Below are positions 47,936 to 58,900 of a DNA stretch of 64,000 nucleotides, piece by piece. The DNA is taken from the IMG/VR virus record IMGVR_UViG_3300025012_000028, positions 124,001-188,000 of that record, one strand, 5' to 3'. The DNA comes from a virus. The stretch's first letter is position 1, and the number at the start of each line of letters is the position of its first letter. Under the pieces are notes generated by a model. That model was given only the letters and a program-made list of their open reading frames with translations. It was not told the origin of the DNA and did no database searches. The position numbers were made by a program, and so were the translations under genes.

Positions 47936-49081
47936 TTAATACCCTATCGCAAATATTGTTGCCCATGAATTTACTGTATCATTACCAGCAATTGATTGTC
48001 TTGTCACAACCACAGAACTTGTTGTGGGGGTTCCAATTATCTGGAATACAACGTCTCCACCTACTGTATATGAAGCTATCGAAGTTCCTACTATTGCAGT
48101 CAGACAAGCATTAGGAAAGGCAATAGGAAATGTGATTGTCTGTGCTGCCGATTCGCCCCCAGGTGTTACCTCCGCTGAAACACACCACTGTAATATAACA
48201 CCGCTTGGAAGTTTCTGGTAACCAAAATTACCCACAACATCTTTCTGAAAATCTGTCAAATCGAGTGCATCAGATACCATTTGAAAATCTGAGATTGGTT
48301 TGCCATTAAAAAAATTAGCATCCAATCCAGATCCCACACCATCAACACTTTTAATTTTTGTCAATAATGATGTTGGTGTATCAGCCAAAGCAATAGGAAC
48401 CCAACTTGAACCATCACCAGTTATTTTCCACGAATATATGCCGATAGGATCATAAAATGAATCATGAGAATACTTGACATTCTCTAAAAAGAAATGTTTA
48501 TCCAATATATCAAATAATTCTAAACTTCCTTTTGATAACGAAAGTTTTTTGATTGTAATTTCATTATCACCACTATAATTATTTTTAATCTTAAATGAAA
48601 TATTGGAAAAGACTTCTGAGGTTTTAAATAAGAAATAATTATCGTATGATGTAATTAAATCAGTGGGTGTAAAAGAAGTAGATAGAATACTGTTGTTAGA
48701 TAAATTTATAAACCCAGAAGAGTTGGTAAGTTCAAATCCACAATTTTGTGATGCTTCTATACTTACAACAAGAAGATAAGTTGTAGATGGTTCTAACTTG
48801 TCTGTAATATCCTGTGAAATATATTGGTTTGTTGTTCCTGAAATAAAATTTACCACAGAATAATATCCATCGATGTCAATATCAACAGAACCTGTGTCCG
48901 CTGCCACACTCCACCCAAAAGGTAGTGTATTACCATTTAAAAAGAATTTAAGTTTAGAGTTGATTAATAAATTTTGTAAAGAAGTTTTAGCCAAACCAGT
49001 AACTATTTGATTTAGATTATTTTTCAATCCAATTAATGATGTGGTCTGTGTGGATAAATAATTCTCATTTATTTTTGACAT
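47936..49081 (-). CDS. tail fibre with gp53-like C-terminal domain
   Basis: 381 residues. N-terminal coiled/anchor part, a middle carbohydrate-binding-like beta domain, and a C-terminal 100 residues matching the gp53-like fibre tip: GYQKLPSGVILQWC, TITFPIAFPNACLTAIVGT and SWATIFAIGY. Likely receptor-binding. Confidence 0.75.
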   Translation of the reverse strand: MSKINENYLSTQTTSLIGLKNNLNQIVTGLAKTSLQNLLINSKLKFFLNGNTLPFGWSVAADTGSVDIDIDGYYSVVNFISGTTNQYISQDITDKLEPSTTYLLVVSIEASQNCGFELTNSSGFINLSNNSILSTSFTPTDLITSYDNYFLFKTSEVFSNISFKIKNNYSGDNEITIKKLSLSKGSLELFDILDKHFFLENVKYSHDSFYDPIGIYSWKITGDGSSWVPIALADTPTSLLTKIKSVDGVGSGLDANFFNGKPISDFQMVSDALDLTDFQKDVVGNFGYQKLPSGVILQWCVSAEVTPGGESAAQTITFPIAFPNACLTAIVGTSIASYTVGGDVVFQIIGTPTTSSVVVTRQSIAGNDTVNSWATIFAIGY

Positions 49082-49091
49082 ATAATCCCCA

Positions 49092-50981
49092 TTAAATTAT
49101 TAATGTAAATGATTCAACTGATGTAATGAATTTACGGTATAATGGTTGTTTGTTGGATAAATAAACAACTGTACCCAAATCCCATTGATGTGTAATAGGA
49201 TTAAACAATCTATGTTCTATATCTTCTACATATGATATATCAGTACAGGTGATTACTTCATTATCTATATTTAGATATTTAGGTTCGTGACATATTGCTA
49301 TCTGTCTATATATCCCATCATAAATATCAAACAATTCGGAACTTTTGCCAAGTTGTACATCAACCATTATAGAAGTCATATCAAATTTTAAGGCATCTTC
49401 ATAAGAAGAACAAAGAGCAAATTCGATTGATATATTGGTTGTTGATGGTTCATGTAACATCACTTGTGGGTTAATTCTTGTGTCTGTGGTGGAAGGTATA
49501 ATATCTATAGTTCCTAATGGTTTATCGACTCCAATATACATATTATTGTAGTCGATGGATGTGATTGTAAAGTAAGAAGATAAAGGGTAATATGTATTAC
49601 TGGTTGTTTGTTTTCTAAACCTAATTTTATCTCCCACAATAAAATCGACAGACCATAAATATAGACGCTTATCAGTGGAAAGATAAGGCGCACCATTTGG
49701 TTTTGGTCGGATATTGCCATACCTAATAATTCCTGAAGAGTTGAGAATATCGATGGTGTGAATCTTTTTGGATGTGGTAGTAAAACCATAATCTTCAATA
49801 TACTTTCGTTTTTCTTCTGAACTTCTTATCTCCCTCACAAACGAGAAGTTAGTATATAAACTTCCATCTGTTGATGGATACTCTTTCTGTAACCGAATTA
49901 AGTTTTTTATATCGAAAAGACTAGCTTCAATATTACCATGTCTCAAATATGAATTGGATAGGGATGGTGGAACAGCATCAGATACCGACGAAAAGTCATG
50001 AATTTTTTCATTGAAAATGGCTAAAGTATTATTGGGCGACTCGTAAGTTATTTTTAATGTAGCTTCTTGTGCCACAAAATCTTTGAAAGTGAAAATAATA
50101 TATCTGATACCTTTCGAATCCACATTAAAGATATTATTGTTTATGTGTTTTAAATATAAATTAGGTGAAATTTGTAAGTTGTTGGAATCGGCCAAATAAA
50201 AATAAAACCCAGAAGAGCTATTAGAAATATTAACATATTCCAAATATTCATTATTAATCTTAGTAGTATTGATTGTCTCATCCAAACCAACTGTTCCAAA
50301 TCCATTGTCAGACAATCCTTTGATCACCACTTCTCCCAATAAAGAAGTATACTTCACCAAATTTAAAACCTTCAAAGTATCAAACCTAGAAGAATGATTT
50401 GAGTCTGGGGGCGAACTCAATACTAACTTTACATTTTCTGTATATGAAATATAATCTTCAGGTATTTCTTTAATCTTCACCATATTAGAAATTATGGGGT
50501 GAAGAGGATAAGTATCATTCTGATCCACAAAAATATAATATTTATTTCCATTTTCATTATTCAAAAACTCTGAATGGTTATATGGTAAACCTTTTATCGA
50601 ACACCAACTATTATTCATATGAATTAGTGTTAGATTGACATCCTCTAATTCTTCAATAGAAGAATAATTATTCATATTTGAATTAAAATCGGATGTGGTA
50701 GATATTGTTTTATATATTCGGATCTTCGTAAATGATTGGGATATATCATAACCACTACAATTCTTATCTACAAATAACCCATCAGTTTCGATTCCTGAAG
50801 CTAAAATGTCTGTGATGCTATCGACATTGGGTGGTAAAGAAATATTAATCAAAGCACAACTACCCCAAGCTTCTTCTGAACGTAGAAACGCAAGATAAAA
50901 ATTTTCCTTTTCGAATTCTTTGAAAAGTAACTTAGTATTAGAATTTATATGCGATCCAGAAATTTGATTATAGTTATTCAT
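49092..50981 (-). CDS. tail or baseplate structural protein, unassigned
   Basis: 629 residues, beta-rich, Asn/Ser-rich, typical of phage structural proteins; no named domain seen. It is the first gene after a late promoter, upstream of fibre genes, so a fibre-attachment or baseplate-associated role is likely from position only. Confidence 0.6.
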   Translation of the reverse strand: MNNYNQISGSHINSNTKLLFKEFEKENFYLAFLRSEEAWGSCALINISLPPNVDSITDILASGIETDGLFVDKNCSGYDISQSFTKIRIYKTISTTSDFNSNMNNYSSIEELEDVNLTLIHMNNSWCSIKGLPYNHSEFLNNENGNKYYIFVDQNDTYPLHPIISNMVKIKEIPEDYISYTENVKLVLSSPPDSNHSSRFDTLKVLNLVKYTSLLGEVVIKGLSDNGFGTVGLDETINTTKINNEYLEYVNISNSSSGFYFYLADSNNLQISPNLYLKHINNNIFNVDSKGIRYIIFTFKDFVAQEATLKITYESPNNTLAIFNEKIHDFSSVSDAVPPSLSNSYLRHGNIEASLFDIKNLIRLQKEYPSTDGSLYTNFSFVREIRSSEEKRKYIEDYGFTTTSKKIHTIDILNSSGIIRYGNIRPKPNGAPYLSTDKRLYLWSVDFIVGDKIRFRKQTTSNTYYPLSSYFTITSIDYNNMYIGVDKPLGTIDIIPSTTDTRINPQVMLHEPSTTNISIEFALCSSYEDALKFDMTSIMVDVQLGKSSELFDIYDGIYRQIAICHEPKYLNIDNEVITCTDISYVEDIEHRLFNPITHQWDLGTVVYLSNKQPLYRKFITSVESFTLII

Positions 50982-51011
50982 TTAAACCTCAATATAAATA
51001 TACTTTATTGT

Positions 51012-51019
51012 TATTTATA
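51012..51019 (-). promoter_or_regulatory. T4-type late promoter
   Basis: Exact TATAAATA on the minus strand, 31 bases before the structural gene starting at 50981 and directly after a terminator. It can serve the fibre genes and, with read-through, the tagged genes at 40.9-43.6 kb. Confidence 0.8.
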
Positions 51020-51022
51020 ACA

Positions 51023-51054
51023 AAAAAACCTCCCATATCAATGGGAGGTTTTTT
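51023..51054 (-). terminator. rho-independent terminator after the second spike
   Basis: Stem AACCTCCCAT / ATGGGAGGTT with flanking A and T runs (51023-51036 with 51041-51054) and a T-tract on the minus strand. Confidence 0.85.
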
Positions 51055-51074
51055 GAATTGTGGGGTTTTACAAA

Positions 51075-53402
51075 TTAAACCAATGTACCTTCTGATGTAA
51101 AAACAGGAGCTACATAGGACACGACACCACCAATAACGGTGTTGGTTGCGGTAGTATCTACAGTCACATTAGTTCCGGATATAGAGACTACTTTTTTTGA
51201 TGTGGTTCCTCCAATCCCCGCTACAGTGATGAAGTTTCCAACAACAATACCGGATGTACTATCTACCACGATCACATTGCTTCCTGCTGTGGTATTTCCT
51301 GTGGTATTTCCTGAGTTCAATGTTCCGGCAGTTCCAGCAGCAGTACATGTCCATGCGCGTATTTGCCCCACTAAGGCGGGAGTTCGTACCACTCTATCAT
51401 TAATTTTCCATGTGCCAGTAGTAGGAATTGCTGATTGATAAACTGTCCGATATGCATTGGTAACTATAGTCGCATGACTTCCGCTGATAGATGATGCGAT
51501 ATTATTCAGTATGTAACTCTTACCAATACAATATATCACATCACTATAATTGCCTTTTAGAACATTATTGGTGATGATTGCGGTGGCATTAACGTCACCG
51601 CCCACTAACATAGAATATGAGTCATATGAATTGTTGGTGATTGTGTTACCATCAAATATTGACGTACCCGTCAAAGATGGGTTCAATACTACGGCACTAT
51701 TGCCCCCATCAAAATGCGCCCCCATCACAGAACTATGCTCTGCATAAGCAATATATAGAGTACGCTCGGTGTTTTTGAAGATACCACCTTGGATCTTGAT
51801 ATATGCGTTGGCCGATAATGATCTAAATCCGTTTCGCACTGTTGAGTTTAGACCTACCTGTAAATTATGGAACTCCAACTTTTTATAGGTAGAATCGCTT
51901 TCTATCAACACCCCATATTCTGCATTATCCACTCTGACATTTGATATTATCACGTTCTGTGTGGGGTAACCAACAAAGTAGAGTCCCTCTGTTCCTTTAC
52001 CGACATAGACAGTCGGGGGGTCGGGTGGTACTGATGCGGGTGGAATAATTACTGTGGTGTCTGTGTAACCACTCCCACCATCATCGACAATGTAATTAAC
52101 CACTTTATCACTTTCATCGCCCGTACCAAGCACAGCATGTATCTGTGCGATTCTTCCACCCGCTCCGTAAATGCGAACATTCGGCGCGGTAACATAACCC
52201 TCTCCTAACGTTACGGGCGTCACGGCAGTGACAGCATCACCTATTACCGTGGCAATTGCTGTAGCACCCGATCCACCACCATCATTTGCTAGGTAGCCAG
52301 AAATCCGCACGTTGTCGATAAAACCAACCACATTACCCGAAAACCGAATACCATGTGTCGAGGTTGCTAACGTGTTTCGCATCCAACAATTGTTGATATT
52401 AAAGGTAGTTGTTTGGTAAGTGGTTGGGTCCATACCACCCACACTCATACAATCCCTATAATGAGATCCATCAAATTTACATTCACTGATATTACAGTTT
52501 CTTGATTCCCACAAATAAATATTGGATCTAGGAGTACGTCCGAAATAACAGCGAGAAACATAAACATCGTTAGACATTGATGTAATGAACCCATACCCAA
52601 CTCCAATGTCACCGGGAAGGTCTTTGATGATCATATCTACCATTTTAAATCCATCTACTTTGTAGATATGAACTCCGGTCGTACCATTTGTTGTGGTAAC
52701 TTCGGATATATTACCATCAATTGTTATTCCATATATGGCAATATTTTTGGTGAACGACGATGGATCAGTATTTTCGTCCCAACTAATTGTGGTATCATTT
52801 CCTAAGAAGTACCTAGTAGTAGTATAACTCCCCGCCTCAAGTTTGAGTGTTGCACCATAACCCATGATGGTGGTATTATCATATATGCGCAACAGATCAC
52901 CACTGACAGTATAGGTTTTTCCTGATGTAAACTCCACTGTCTGTCCTGCTCCTGCCTTTAGTGCCTGAATTATTGCGGGGGCATCGTTAGTACCCTCACC
53001 TTTGGCACCAAACCACCCAACTTTAACTGTACCTTTTAATCCAGTTATATACCCTGTACCATCAAATTTTTGTTCGTCAGTCCATTTTGATGTACTGCCA
53101 CCATAAAAAATGCTATGTGATCCATGAATTATCTTTGCTCCATTGAATGGAAGTAACTCGATGTTAGATTCAATTGATAGAGGAGCAGTAATTGGTAAAT
53201 CTGTTTCATATACCAATGCAACTTTGGTTGTAGTTCCTATAGCACTGACTGCTGCGACTAAAGAACCATATTGAGCAACATTTACCCAAGGGTGAAGATC
53301 CTTCAATTTGGTATGGACGTTATCACCATCTTGAACTAACGGCAAAAGTTCTTCGCCAGTTAAGGAGGTCACGTTAGTAGTTTCTGAAATCTTCTTAGAC
53401 AT
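51075..53402 (-). CDS. tail spike with beta-helix
   Basis: 775 residues from MSKKISETTN (GAGGG site; a TTG two codons earlier also reads open). The anchor LTGEELLPLVQDGDN matches the spike at 43770. VGWFGAKGEGTNDAPAIIQA opens a pectate-lyase-3-like beta-helix. The middle has two GGxGY-type inserts (LGEGYVTAP, GGSGYTD), a motif frequent in T4-like structural proteins of marine phages. Likely host-surface binding or degrading. Confidence 0.8.
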   Translation of the reverse strand: MSKKISETTNVTSLTGEELLPLVQDGDNVHTKLKDLHPWVNVAQYGSLVAAVSAIGTTTKVALVYETDLPITAPLSIESNIELLPFNGAKIIHGSHSIFYGGSTSKWTDEQKFDGTGYITGLKGTVKVGWFGAKGEGTNDAPAIIQALKAGAGQTVEFTSGKTYTVSGDLLRIYDNTTIMGYGATLKLEAGSYTTTRYFLGNDTTISWDENTDPSSFTKNIAIYGITIDGNISEVTTTNGTTGVHIYKVDGFKMVDMIIKDLPGDIGVGYGFITSMSNDVYVSRCYFGRTPRSNIYLWESRNCNISECKFDGSHYRDCMSVGGMDPTTYQTTTFNINNCWMRNTLATSTHGIRFSGNVVGFIDNVRISGYLANDGGGSGATAIATVIGDAVTAVTPVTLGEGYVTAPNVRIYGAGGRIAQIHAVLGTGDESDKVVNYIVDDGGSGYTDTTVIIPPASVPPDPPTVYVGKGTEGLYFVGYPTQNVIISNVRVDNAEYGVLIESDSTYKKLEFHNLQVGLNSTVRNGFRSLSANAYIKIQGGIFKNTERTLYIAYAEHSSVMGAHFDGGNSAVVLNPSLTGTSIFDGNTITNNSYDSYSMLVGGDVNATAIITNNVLKGNYSDVIYCIGKSYILNNIASSISGSHATIVTNAYRTVYQSAIPTTGTWKINDRVVRTPALVGQIRAWTCTAAGTAGTLNSGNTTGNTTAGSNVIVVDSTSGIVVGNFITVAGIGGTTSKKVVSISGTNVTVDTTATNTVIGGVVSYVAPVFTSEGTLV

Positions 53403-53426
53403 TATCAATCCCTCTTAAAATATACT

Positions 53427-55178
53427 TTAGGTTTCATCTTCTAATATTATTTCGCCTGATTCTGTTGTCATCACATCACCATCTTCGGTTAAACATACAC
53501 TTTGGAGAAAGGAGAAATCAGTTTCCAACATTAATTCTTCACCACTTATTTCAAAAATAAACGATCCATCATTTTCAGTTAACAAATAATTTTCAGACAC
53601 AAACTCTTTTTGTATTGTATGAACAAAATCATTATTTATCAATGTGACCGAAAGAATGAACTCACCGGACAATAAAGATAAAGGAACTTCTGAGAAAAAG
53701 AGTGGATCGTTAGTCTGAAGTTCTTGAAACACATTTCCCGTATTTTTATTTATGATCTTAAATAAATATTGTAATGCTACACCAGTCAGTAAATATTCCA
53801 TACTGATATAATACATGTTTTCATTTTTGTTCATTATTTGAACTTTAAATTTACTAGGTATATCTAGCAAAGATAATAGTTCAATATCATTATAATCATA
53901 TTCAGTACTATAAATAGAAGGTTTGAAATTGATTCTATTATGTGTTTCAAAATCCCCCACAGCAGCACCTTCATAATAATAAGGAACTGCTGTGGTTGTG
54001 CTAAGATTCTTATCCAGATATGAAACTGGATATTCTATCAATTGACCGATATTAGATTTGATGATGCTTTGTTCGTGTATCAGACCCATGATATTAATGT
54101 TGGGTAATATGGTAGAGGTATCAATGAAAATATATTCATCTCTCCACGAAACTGGATGGACAATATGCTTTATGTATTTTGTCCAATAAAACTTTGGTAG
54201 GTTGGATGTGATTCGGTATGTGAAATTCTTTTCACCTTCTTCCACTAAATAAAAATATCCACCCATTGCTTCACAAAACAGCCCGAATAAATTTTGTATG
54301 CCTACCAATACACCTTGTATAGAAGAGTGAAGCAGTTTGTGGTTATTAAATAAAAGTTTTTTTATTTCAATCACCAAATCTTGATTTGATGCTTGTTCTT
54401 CTAAAACAGTTATATAATTCTGATATCCATCCAAATATTGAGATATATATAAAGTCTCAAATTGTTTTGTAATATTTTCTTGGATTAATATTGGAGGTTC
54501 TATTTTTCCTTGGTGGTTGAGAGTGGGAGAAAATTGATAATTAAATTTATTTCCATTGAATATATCAGAAAAATTTTTCCGTTTGAATATGGGATTGATT
54601 GGGGCATTTGGAAAATTTATAACGAGTGACGTTTGATTTTCAGTGACAAAATCAAACGTCACTATATTTCGTTCATCGGACCACCCAAACATAATGTTAA
54701 AGTCGATATGAACCGAATAAATGGTTTGGTATTCGAAAATTGTTTTGGAGGAAACCCCACCCTTTGGCCCACTCAATAAAGAAATATTTACAACACCACC
54801 CTCTATTTCGTTACATTGAAAAAGTAATTGAGTAGAATCTTTAATATTCTGTGGTATAAGTGTTTCTGTTTTTTTTCTATAAAGTTGAACTGCTAAATTT
54901 TCATTTTCACCTTCATATGAATAGAGAGTCTTATTTTTATTATTGGTTAAAATAAACTGACTTAAAATGTCAGTTATGTTTGTAAATGTAGATAATATAT
55001 AATTAACATCACCATATTGAGCTTCAAAGTATTGTGATTCTGCATCGTTCAAAAAAATGGAGAAAGAAAAATAATCTTCAACCAACAAATCTTTCGACAA
55101 GTCATTGTTAATTATTATTGTAAATTCTCTAAGGTTGTTTAAACTATCATATAAAGTAATCGGTACAGATATTGACAT
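53427..55178 (-). CDS. baseplate-associated structural protein, unassigned
   Basis: 583 residues, beta-rich with long Asn/Ile-rich segments. It lies between the spike and gp6 in the late tail operon. Position would fit a gp7- or gp8-like wedge part or a spike connector, but no motif confirms it. Confidence 0.5.
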   Translation of the reverse strand: MSISVPITLYDSLNNLREFTIIINNDLSKDLLVEDYFSFSIFLNDAESQYFEAQYGDVNYILSTFTNITDILSQFILTNNKNKTLYSYEGENENLAVQLYRKKTETLIPQNIKDSTQLLFQCNEIEGGVVNISLLSGPKGGVSSKTIFEYQTIYSVHIDFNIMFGWSDERNIVTFDFVTENQTSLVINFPNAPINPIFKRKNFSDIFNGNKFNYQFSPTLNHQGKIEPPILIQENITKQFETLYISQYLDGYQNYITVLEEQASNQDLVIEIKKLLFNNHKLLHSSIQGVLVGIQNLFGLFCEAMGGYFYLVEEGEKNFTYRITSNLPKFYWTKYIKHIVHPVSWRDEYIFIDTSTILPNINIMGLIHEQSIIKSNIGQLIEYPVSYLDKNLSTTTAVPYYYEGAAVGDFETHNRINFKPSIYSTEYDYNDIELLSLLDIPSKFKVQIMNKNENMYYISMEYLLTGVALQYLFKIINKNTGNVFQELQTNDPLFFSEVPLSLLSGEFILSVTLINNDFVHTIQKEFVSENYLLTENDGSFIFEISGEELMLETDFSFLQSVCLTEDGDVMTTESGEIILEDET

Positions 55179-55186
55179 AATTACCT

Positions 55187-55954
55187 TTAAATATCAGATT
55201 CCAGCATCTCAAGAAATGTTTTAGTTAGGTTGGGCATAAAATTATATTCTTCAAAATATTTTGGTTTGAACATATTCTTGTAAAATAAAGATGGATAATA
55301 ATGATTGTCATTTAATAATATCGTTGTGGATGACTCTACTATCATATTATTTATGATGAAAGGAAACTCAGAAGTTACGATACAATCACGCATTTCAACT
55401 TTAACTCCACTAATGACCACATCGAATAAAGGTGTCTCTTCATCATATAAAAAAATCTGTGACAAATTAAAATATGACCCACCATTGAGAAATTTATATA
55501 GTATTTCATACTCTTCTTGAGAAACCACGATTGGTATATTGTTCTGTGTATAAAAAGAAAATATTTGGTTATTATAATAATCGATCTTTATAATTTTCCC
55601 TTCCATCTTTTCTATTATTATTTGATCTGCCTCCTCCAAACCACTTTCATCTAATGAAATTGATGAGAATTTATAATAATTAAATTTGCGCCATGTTATA
55701 TTATCCAAGGAATAATAAAATGATACATCACCTACAAAATTGGACGAATACTCTAAATCAACAAACCGAATGGTTGAGGGTGCAGAAAGAAATAAAGTTA
55801 GATCGATATTTCTTACAACGGGTTCCGTGATAATTAGTTCTATTTCATCACGGAACCCATATTCACCTTCAATATTATCAACTTCGGTCATGTCCGCTGA
55901 GTATGTGGTGCAGTTTAATTTATTCTTTTGATTATAAACTAAATTAAGGATCAT
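55187..55954 (-). CDS. baseplate-associated protein, unassigned
   Basis: 255 residues, beta-rich; abuts gp6 with a one-base overlap. The middle (NITWRKFNYYKFSSISLDE) looks like a jelly-roll or carbohydrate-binding type domain. Unassigned tail part. Confidence 0.5.
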   Translation of the reverse strand: MILNLVYNQKNKLNCTTYSADMTEVDNIEGEYGFRDEIELIITEPVVRNIDLTLFLSAPSTIRFVDLEYSSNFVGDVSFYYSLDNITWRKFNYYKFSSISLDESGLEEADQIIIEKMEGKIIKIDYYNNQIFSFYTQNNIPIVVSQEEYEILYKFLNGGSYFNLSQIFLYDEETPLFDVVISGVKVEMRDCIVTSEFPFIINNMIVESSTTILLNDNHYYPSLFYKNMFKPKYFEEYNFMPNLTKTFLEMLESDI

Positions 55955-58900
55955 TATATTGTTTCCACTTCTCTAACATTGGTGATGATAAATTGATTGA
56001 ATTTAGTATCGAACTCTGTTTTGTCTGTTTTAAACCGTATAATATCCATTTGTATATCGCTTGAGTTGTAATTCTCATATTTGAAAATATCACTCAATGG
56101 TGTGATGCCTCTACTCTCTGTGATATCATCCAATCTCTCATTGATCTTGGGAAATAAATTCAACACTCCATTGTAGTAGTCTAATTCACCTATAGAAACA
56201 TTGTGATGTACATCTTCCACATATATCACCATCACGTTATCTGTTTTTTGATCTACCTTTAGGTCTGCATTAAAACCTTCATTATTGATTTCTATTTTAT
56301 TTAGTTGATAAACATTTGCTGGTTTTGCTTTGACCCAATTGGTTCCAGTATAAATTAAGAGGTCTTTATGTTTGAAAAGTTTATTACCATTATATAATGG
56401 TACAGATAACCTAGAATCGTTATTGAAGTTTCCCGAATCAACCACTTCAACCATATCTCCAACGTTTGCCGTCTGTGCATCAGCAATTGGTGTTAAACCC
56501 AATACTGAGAATTTTTTCCATAAATCATCACCACCGATATATATAATTTGTTCACCCGAATTATATTGTGTGGTATTTGTTTGTCCATTGAAGTTTTTGT
56601 TTGGTGCTACATCGGATGATATTATTTCAAATACATCACCCATCTCAATATTAATAGGAAATTCTGAATTAGAATTTACAACATCAATGTTATTCTCATA
56701 TATATCATCATCGAAAATTTTCCATTTGTCAGATCCAATATAAATTATATAGTCTCCACCATTGAGAAGGTTGTCTGATGGTGGATTAACAAACTTCGAA
56801 AGTTGATCTGTGATATCAATATCTGCGACGATTTTGAAAATTTGATAATAGTATGGTGTTTCGGGTAATGATTCAATGTCTGAAGTTGGTTCGGCATGAA
56901 CATAAACACGATCATAATTGAAGTATTCTTGGACCGATCCGACCTTGAATGATGCACCAGTACCAGTACCAACATAAGCCTCTATTTCTAATTCTTGATT
57001 TGATAAAAACCCATATGCCGAATATAAAACCAACACGGAACTCACTTTACCAGTAGTTTCCAATGAGTTTACATTGAATGATGCACCAGTACCAGCACCA
57101 ATATAGGATTGGACAGTCAACAATTCGTTAGTCGAAAATCCATAATCGGAAGTAGAAATTGCAATTGAATTGATACCGGCATTTCCAACAGAACCTACTT
57201 TAAAAGTTGCACCAGTACCAGTACCACCATATGTCTCCACAGTTAAAACTTCATTTATTAAGAAATTATAATCGGAAGAAGATATTGAGATGCTAGCAAT
57301 TCCAAAACCCCCGTTCACTGTTATATTTCCAGATATCAAATCACCATTCAAGTTTTTAAGAACAATATTTTCTCCATTAATATACCCCTCACCATCTGTC
57401 ATCAATGTGATTGATGTACACTTATATGTGACGTTAATGGTTCCAGCTACCACATCATTGTCCGTATTCTTTAATATAATAGATTCGTTTGCAACATATC
57501 CACTACCTTTGAGATTGATGTTGATTCCATTACATTTGTATGATGCTGTAATGAGTCCAGATGTCAAATTCCCCGAAGCATTTTTAAACTCAATATTTTC
57601 GCCCGAAATATAACCAGTTCCACCAGTCACCACTTCTATTTCGGAACATTTAATTCCTATTAAATCGTTAATATTTTCAACCAGATACCAACCAACTCCA
57701 ACTAACTTGTTCTCATCGTTGTTATAGATCATCAGGTCGCCATTAAAAACTTTCTTGCTTGTGATCGATTCCCAAGTCAGATCATTCTTTATGCGATATA
57801 AATTATCGATTTTGTTGGTTTCTAATGATGGATAAGTCACCGAAACACCTTCAACATCATGTATTTGATCGACTATCACCTTCACCAACATATCATTTTC
57901 TAATTTTTTTGGTAGAAGTTGGCTAGAGTCTACAGTTTTAGCGACAAAATTGACTGTCGTGGTGTCCATAATTTCTTCATTATATACAACATAATCCGAA
58001 CCACTAGTAAATATATCACCCTGCTCAAAGTTGGTATTGAGTAGATTAAGATTTAAACAAGATACAGTTCTTTTTATTTGACATTTGGTCAACCCATCTT
58101 CCCCAACAAACCCAAAATCATTTGGAAAATAATTGATACCATGAACTCTATCATATACGAAATCGGTAAATAAGTAATAATCGCCCTCTTCATTCTGTGA
58201 AAAATCTATATTATTAAAATTGGAAGAGTCAATATACCCCCTGAACTTTTCAATAGAATTTATTTCTAAAACTGCCACAATTTTATTATTCAGTTTGATG
58301 TTGGAATAAATCGCATTTACATTTTCAAAAGACCAATTTGTAATCTTTGAACTCATATTTACAACATCATAATTTCCCGATGTGATTGAGACATTAAACA
58401 AATCATTCCTACTATCAATCAAGAGTTGTGATGTATATGTGTTAGTTAACAACTCCAACGAATAACTATTTACAGAATTGGTGATAATTTTAAAAGGACT
58501 TTTATCGTTTTCATTACCATAAAATTGGTATTTGGTTTCATCTATACCGAAATAAAATAAAAGATCTTCCTTCTGTATCGAAGTAATAGTGGGTGAACCA
58601 TCAACAACTTTTAAGGTCGCCACTTCTTTATCTATAATTATACCACCAATTTCATATGAAAAAACTATTTTTCTATTGATCACTGAACCTTCAGCAACTT
58701 CGACCACTTTGACCACAACATTTCTTTTGAAAGAATCTTGATAATTATAAGTTTTAAAATAAAGAGAGTCGGAAACCAAAACCAAATCTATGATTTTAAC
58801 ATTTTTTATATCCCTATTATAAATATTTCTATGTAAAGAAGGGTTTATAAGGCCACCCGACCCCGAAAATAAAGAACAGTCAGAAGGTGCGATATTCGTT

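Noticed and set aside
50993-51000. Plus-strand TATAAATA
   Set aside because: It faces away from any plus-strand gene and lies in the leader of a minus-strand gene; probably chance in AT-rich DNA.
51139-51438. Plus-strand frames opposite the spike genes
   Set aside because: Low-complexity Val/Pro/Thr translations typical of antisense of beta-helix genes.
53427-55954. Assigning gp7 and gp8 to the two proteins next to gp6
   Set aside because: Only gene order supports it; no motif or length agreement could be verified by eye.
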